Of a stretch of DNA of 37,685 bases, positions 35,604 to 37,685 are shown one piece after another. Location: the NCBI GenBank assembly GCA_903858935.1, contig CAIOKO010000266.1, positions 1 to 37,685 of the forward strand, in the 5' to 3' direction. Source of the stretch: an uncultured Schlesneria sp. (GTDB lineage: Bacteria; Planctomycetota; Planctomycetia; Planctomycetales; Planctomycetaceae). The notes below the pieces were generated by a model that saw nothing but the letters and a program-made list of their open reading frames with translations, had not been told where the DNA came from and did no database searches. Both the position numbers and the translations under genes were made by a program. Each line of letters begins with the position of its first letter. The first letter of the stretch is position 1.

Positions 35604-35807
35604 TTATTTCTCTGCAATCGAGTTGTCTTTTCGCAAAGGACGCAAAATCTCGCTGCTGGTCACGCGTTTTCGTGAAGCTTCTCGCACATTCACCTGATCA
35701 TCCGGTGACGATGGGGAGGTTCGTTGGAAATCCAGCATGAACCCAGTCGCAAACAAGAGAGCGACAAACCAGGAAGGAGTTTGATATCCAGGCCAGCGTC
35801 GAAACAT
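35604..35807 (-). CDS. Small membrane protein at the head of the dab operon
   Basis: 67 aa from ATG 35807, with AAAGGTGA 5 nt upstream; a GTG at 35816 would overlap this site. One hydrophobic helix, PSWFVALLFATGFMLDF (~11-27), preceded by basic residues (MFRRW) and followed by a hydrophilic, basic tail (RKRVTSSEILRPLRK). Not recognised as any family. The good ribosome site, same strand and 35-nt spacing to dabB suggest a real gene, possibly a small partner of the complex. Confidence 0.6.
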   Translation of the reverse strand: MFRRWPGYQTPSWFVALLFATGFMLDFQRTSPSSPDDQVNVREASRKRVTSSEILRPLRKDNSIAEK

Positions 35808-36558
35808 CTTTCTCACCTTTCAAACATGAGGGGAATTCAAAATTGCGGGTCATCAGAAGAAACGAAGCCGATGCAATTGCCCTTGATCCTGAATCCCCGT
35901 CCGATTTCTGAAACCCTTGTCATTATGCGATCGCCGTTACGCGAACTATCTTTCGTGTATTTGTATTCCCGTATCGAATCAAACGCAAGGGAAAATCAAA
36001 GAAAAACCATTTTGGTTCAATTTTTGTGCTGAAATCAGGGTTGAGAACGCTCCGAACCGCGTAGTTTTGCGTGGTATAATCGCCGGTCGGCGAGTCTCTT
36101 TAACCCTGTTTCGGGGTGTTGCGAAAGAACATGGAGTTGAATGAAGGCGTTTTGATCCGGGTATTTGCCCTGCCCTGCCGTGCCCAGACAGGAGACCACC
36201 GCGCGGGGCAAACTCGCCCCCAATCGCCGCCCTGGAACTGGGCTCATAACGATTTTATTGCGCTGAAAGGCAACGCCACGAACGGAATTTCTTTGAGAAA
36301 ACGGTATTGAAATGAAAAAAGTTCGGCGGAGACTTTGATGTTTCACTACCCCCACAGCTACTACGCCTGTGGAGCGCCTTGATGACATCTCACGCGAAAT
36401 CAACTTAGCTGATCAGTCCGCGGCGTGCACTGACACGCGTGCTGGAAGAGATCCTTGTAACTTGATTCACTCACGACTTTTTGAGAAGTCCATCGCTGAT
36501 TTGCTGAAAAACACCGCCCAGCGCGATCTTATTTCGGAGCGACGAAATTCCGCTCTGG
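35808..36558. other. 750-bp gene-free region upstream of the dab operon
   Basis: It should contain the dab promoter. On the minus strand TTGCGT and TACAAA (17-bp spacer) near 35965-35995 are a weak -35/-10 match. The middle part (36165-36240) is GC-rich. A hairpin CCACAG/CTGTGG lies near 36352-36372. A 14-residue ORF with a good ribosome site is at 36338-36382. Longer frames here have no family resemblance. Confidence 0.4.
36338..36382 (+). CDS. Possible 14-residue ORF with strong ribosome site
   Basis: ATG at 36338 preceded by GGCGGAG with 6 nt spacing; the product would be MFHYPHSYYACGAP, ending at TGA 36380-36382. A second ATG overlaps that stop (TGATG) and opens an even shorter frame. 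His/Tyr/Cys-rich. Nothing but the ribosome site supports it, and it may be chance. Confidence 0.15.
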   Translation: MFHYPHSYYACGAP

Positions 36559-37050
36559 TCACGCAACTCTGTTCGCACTAAACCCTCGAAGCGAAAGAAA
36601 AACGATTACCATTGCGACAACAGGCACCCAGAAGGGTGGCCCAAAAACCGCGGTTGCCTGAAGCATTAAAAACGCAAAAACCGACTGAACCGTCCAGTAA
36701 ATTCGTCGATGGCGAGGCCAGGACAGGTCTTGCCACCAGAAAAAAGTGTCCGCCAGCCACAGGACCAGAAACGCCTCGTTGATGTAAACGCCGAAACCAG
36801 ATTTCCAGCCGGTTATCTCCGCTGTTCGTCTGGCGGTTGCCTCAAGCGCCGCCGCGTGACTCCAATGGTGCTCAAAGTGAAATGCAGAGATCACATGCAA
36901 TAGAAAGCTGAAGCATCCCATCGTCCACCACCATCGAGCCGATTTCTGAGAATCGTCCTCCGATTGGTGACCAACATCGCAAGCCAACCTGGCAACGTAG
37001 CAGGCCACCGCGATCCTCGCTGTCCAGCGTATGAGCAGTTCTCCGATCAT
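36559..37050 (-). CDS. Uncharacterised integral membrane protein with His-rich motif
   Basis: 163 aa, ATG at 37050; ribosome site weak. Four or five hydrophobic segments (~1-24, 40-58, 87-105, 118-137, 139-156). The striking part is residues ~53-72, HVISAFHFEHHWSHAAALEA, then TARRTAE, G-x-G-x-YINEAF and LVLWLADTFFWW. I recall a similar arrangement (H..FHF.HHWSHAAA..TAR.TAE) in planctomycete hypothetical membrane proteins, but no function is known to me. The His cluster at a membrane edge could bind heme or metal; that is speculation. It is on the same strand as the dab operon, 750 bp upstream of it, and divergent from the DUF1559 gene at 37443. Confidence 0.8.
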   Translation of the reverse strand: MIGELLIRWTARIAVACYVARLACDVGHQSEDDSQKSARWWWTMGCFSFLLHVISAFHFEHHWSHAAALEATARRTAEITGWKSGFGVYINEAFLVLWLADTFFWWQDLSWPRHRRIYWTVQSVFAFLMLQATAVFGPPFWVPVVAMVIVFLSLRGFSANRVA

Positions 37051-37442
37051 TAACGGTGGTTTTTCTTGTTAGTTTTCGATTTTGAGAAAGCTTCTGTACT
37101 TGTGATCCTGCCAATCATCGGTTTACAGCATCCATTGGCAGTGGCTAATTGACAGTCGGCATCGCTCTGCACTTGACAATAAAGAACGACAACTACTTTC
37201 TTCAAAACATCGTACGCTTACGCAACCGACCAGCCCTCTTCATGCTAAAAGCCAGCAAAGACGATGCATTTCGTCACAGCTGAACAATTATTGTACGCCA
37301 CGGAAAGCACTGAAGATACATTTTTTGTACGAAAAGACGCATAAAGCAGTTGCTTGACGTCGCTCGCAATGTTATGAATACTTAAGCCAACCTGAATTCT
37401 CGGGTCGGATTTCACATCTTCTTAAGGTTCTCTGGAGGTCTT
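37051..37442. promoter_or_regulatory. Divergent intergenic region with a candidate DUF1559 promoter
   Basis: 392 bp between the membrane protein gene and the DUF1559 gene. On the plus strand TTGACG (37354-37359) and AATACT (37377-37382) are spaced 17 bp, a moderate sigma-70-type match 60 nt before the ATG. No gene or strong hairpin was seen in the rest. Confidence 0.4.
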
Positions 37443-37685
37443 ATGCGCAACCGTAGTCAAAGAAAAGGGTTCACTTTGATCGAACTGTTGGTGGTTATTG
37501 CCATCATCGCAGTTCTGATCGCATTGCTGCTGCCTGCAGTTCAGCAGGCTCGCGAGGCAGCTCGCCGAACACAGTGCAAGAACAACTTGAAGCAGTTGGG
37601 CTTGGCGATGTTCAATTACCACGACACGTACAACATGTTCCCGATGTCTGCTCTTTTGAACGCTGCTGGAGGCGGCCAGCGCCAA
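37443..37685 (+). CDS. DUF1559 prepilin-like protein, 3' end cut by window edge
   Basis: Open from ATG 37443 to the last base (81 codons). GGAGG lies 4 nt upstream. It begins with a basic leader MRNRSQRKG, then [20 protein letters not shown], the type IV pilin-like prepilin cleavage/N-methylation site (G-FTLIE), followed by [20 protein letters not shown] and [19 protein letters not shown], the DUF1559 start. Function unknown; exported and probably processed by a prepilin peptidase. It is closely similar to the cut DUF1559 gene at the other edge, in the same orientation. Confidence 0.95.
   Translation, partial: MRNRSQRKGFTLIELLVVIAIIAVLIALLLPAVQQAREAARRTQCKNNLKQLGLAMFNYHDTYNMFPMSALLNAAGGGQRQ

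Noticed and set aside
36035-36403. 122-residue minus-strand frame in the gap upstream of dab
   Set aside because: Arg/Ser-rich, no ribosome site, no family resemblance; spans the GC-rich intergenic block.
1-37685. tRNA, rRNA and CRISPR arrays
   Set aside because: Looked for T-loop GGTTCGAATCC-like sequences, rRNA landmarks and regularly spaced repeats; none found. The repeats present are dispersed and not array-like.

Overview
The window comes from a planctomycete (phylum Planctomycetota), most likely a Planctomycetales heterotroph; I cannot name the genus. The signs are two DUF1559 prepilin-like genes at the two edges, a giant secreted protein with c-type heme motifs and LamG, DUF6797 and PA14-like segments, very long intergenic spaces, frequent GTG/TTG starts, and the short 'CTCGCTTGCGCGTCGGGCT' repeat typical of this phylum. 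No tRNA, rRNA or CRISPR array was seen.

Layout. 1-958: 3' part of a DUF1559 gene, then a strong hairpin. 1058-1707: gene-free block with concentric inverted repeats around a 161-bp palindrome-bounded element (copy A). 1708-7680 (-): 1990-aa multidomain secreted cytochrome-type protein. 7793-8734 (-): unknown protein with a C-terminal membrane anchor. 8899-10602 (-): alginate-export-type outer-membrane barrel. 10872-13428 (-): FixJ-like response regulator and a sensor kinase with a PilJ/NarX-like sensor region. After an 866-bp divergent gap, 14295-22755 (+) is a compact nitrate assimilation operon: NNP nitrate transporter, NirB-NirD fusion nitrite reductase, four-cluster iron-sulfur protein fused to a DmsC-like anchor, and NasC/NarB-type nitrate reductase. 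The last three are joined by ATGA overlaps.

22858-30530 (-): an RND efflux system (adaptor, HAE1-type permease, outer-membrane factor). The outer-membrane factor gene is separated from the pump genes by about 1.7 kb holding a terminator-like hairpin, two further copies (B, C) of the 161-bp element in opposite orientations, and a truncated IS21-type istA ending in a (GGT)8 tract. 31393-35807 (-): a DabA/DabB inorganic-carbon uptake operon preceded by a small membrane ORF. 36559-37050 (-): an uncharacterised histidine-rich membrane protein. 37443 to the end (+): 5' part of a second DUF1559 gene.

How it fits together. The PilJ-type kinase and FixJ-type regulator probably sense nitrate or nitrite and control the divergent operon. 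Nitrate enters by the NNP carrier, is reduced to nitrite by the Mo enzyme, which may draw electrons from the quinone pool through the iron-sulfur/DmsC protein, and then to ammonium by NirBD. The best candidates for something undescribed are the 161-bp element family, which is of constant length and shows a compensatory stem change, and the membrane-linked assimilatory nitrate reductase with its PilJ/FixJ regulators.
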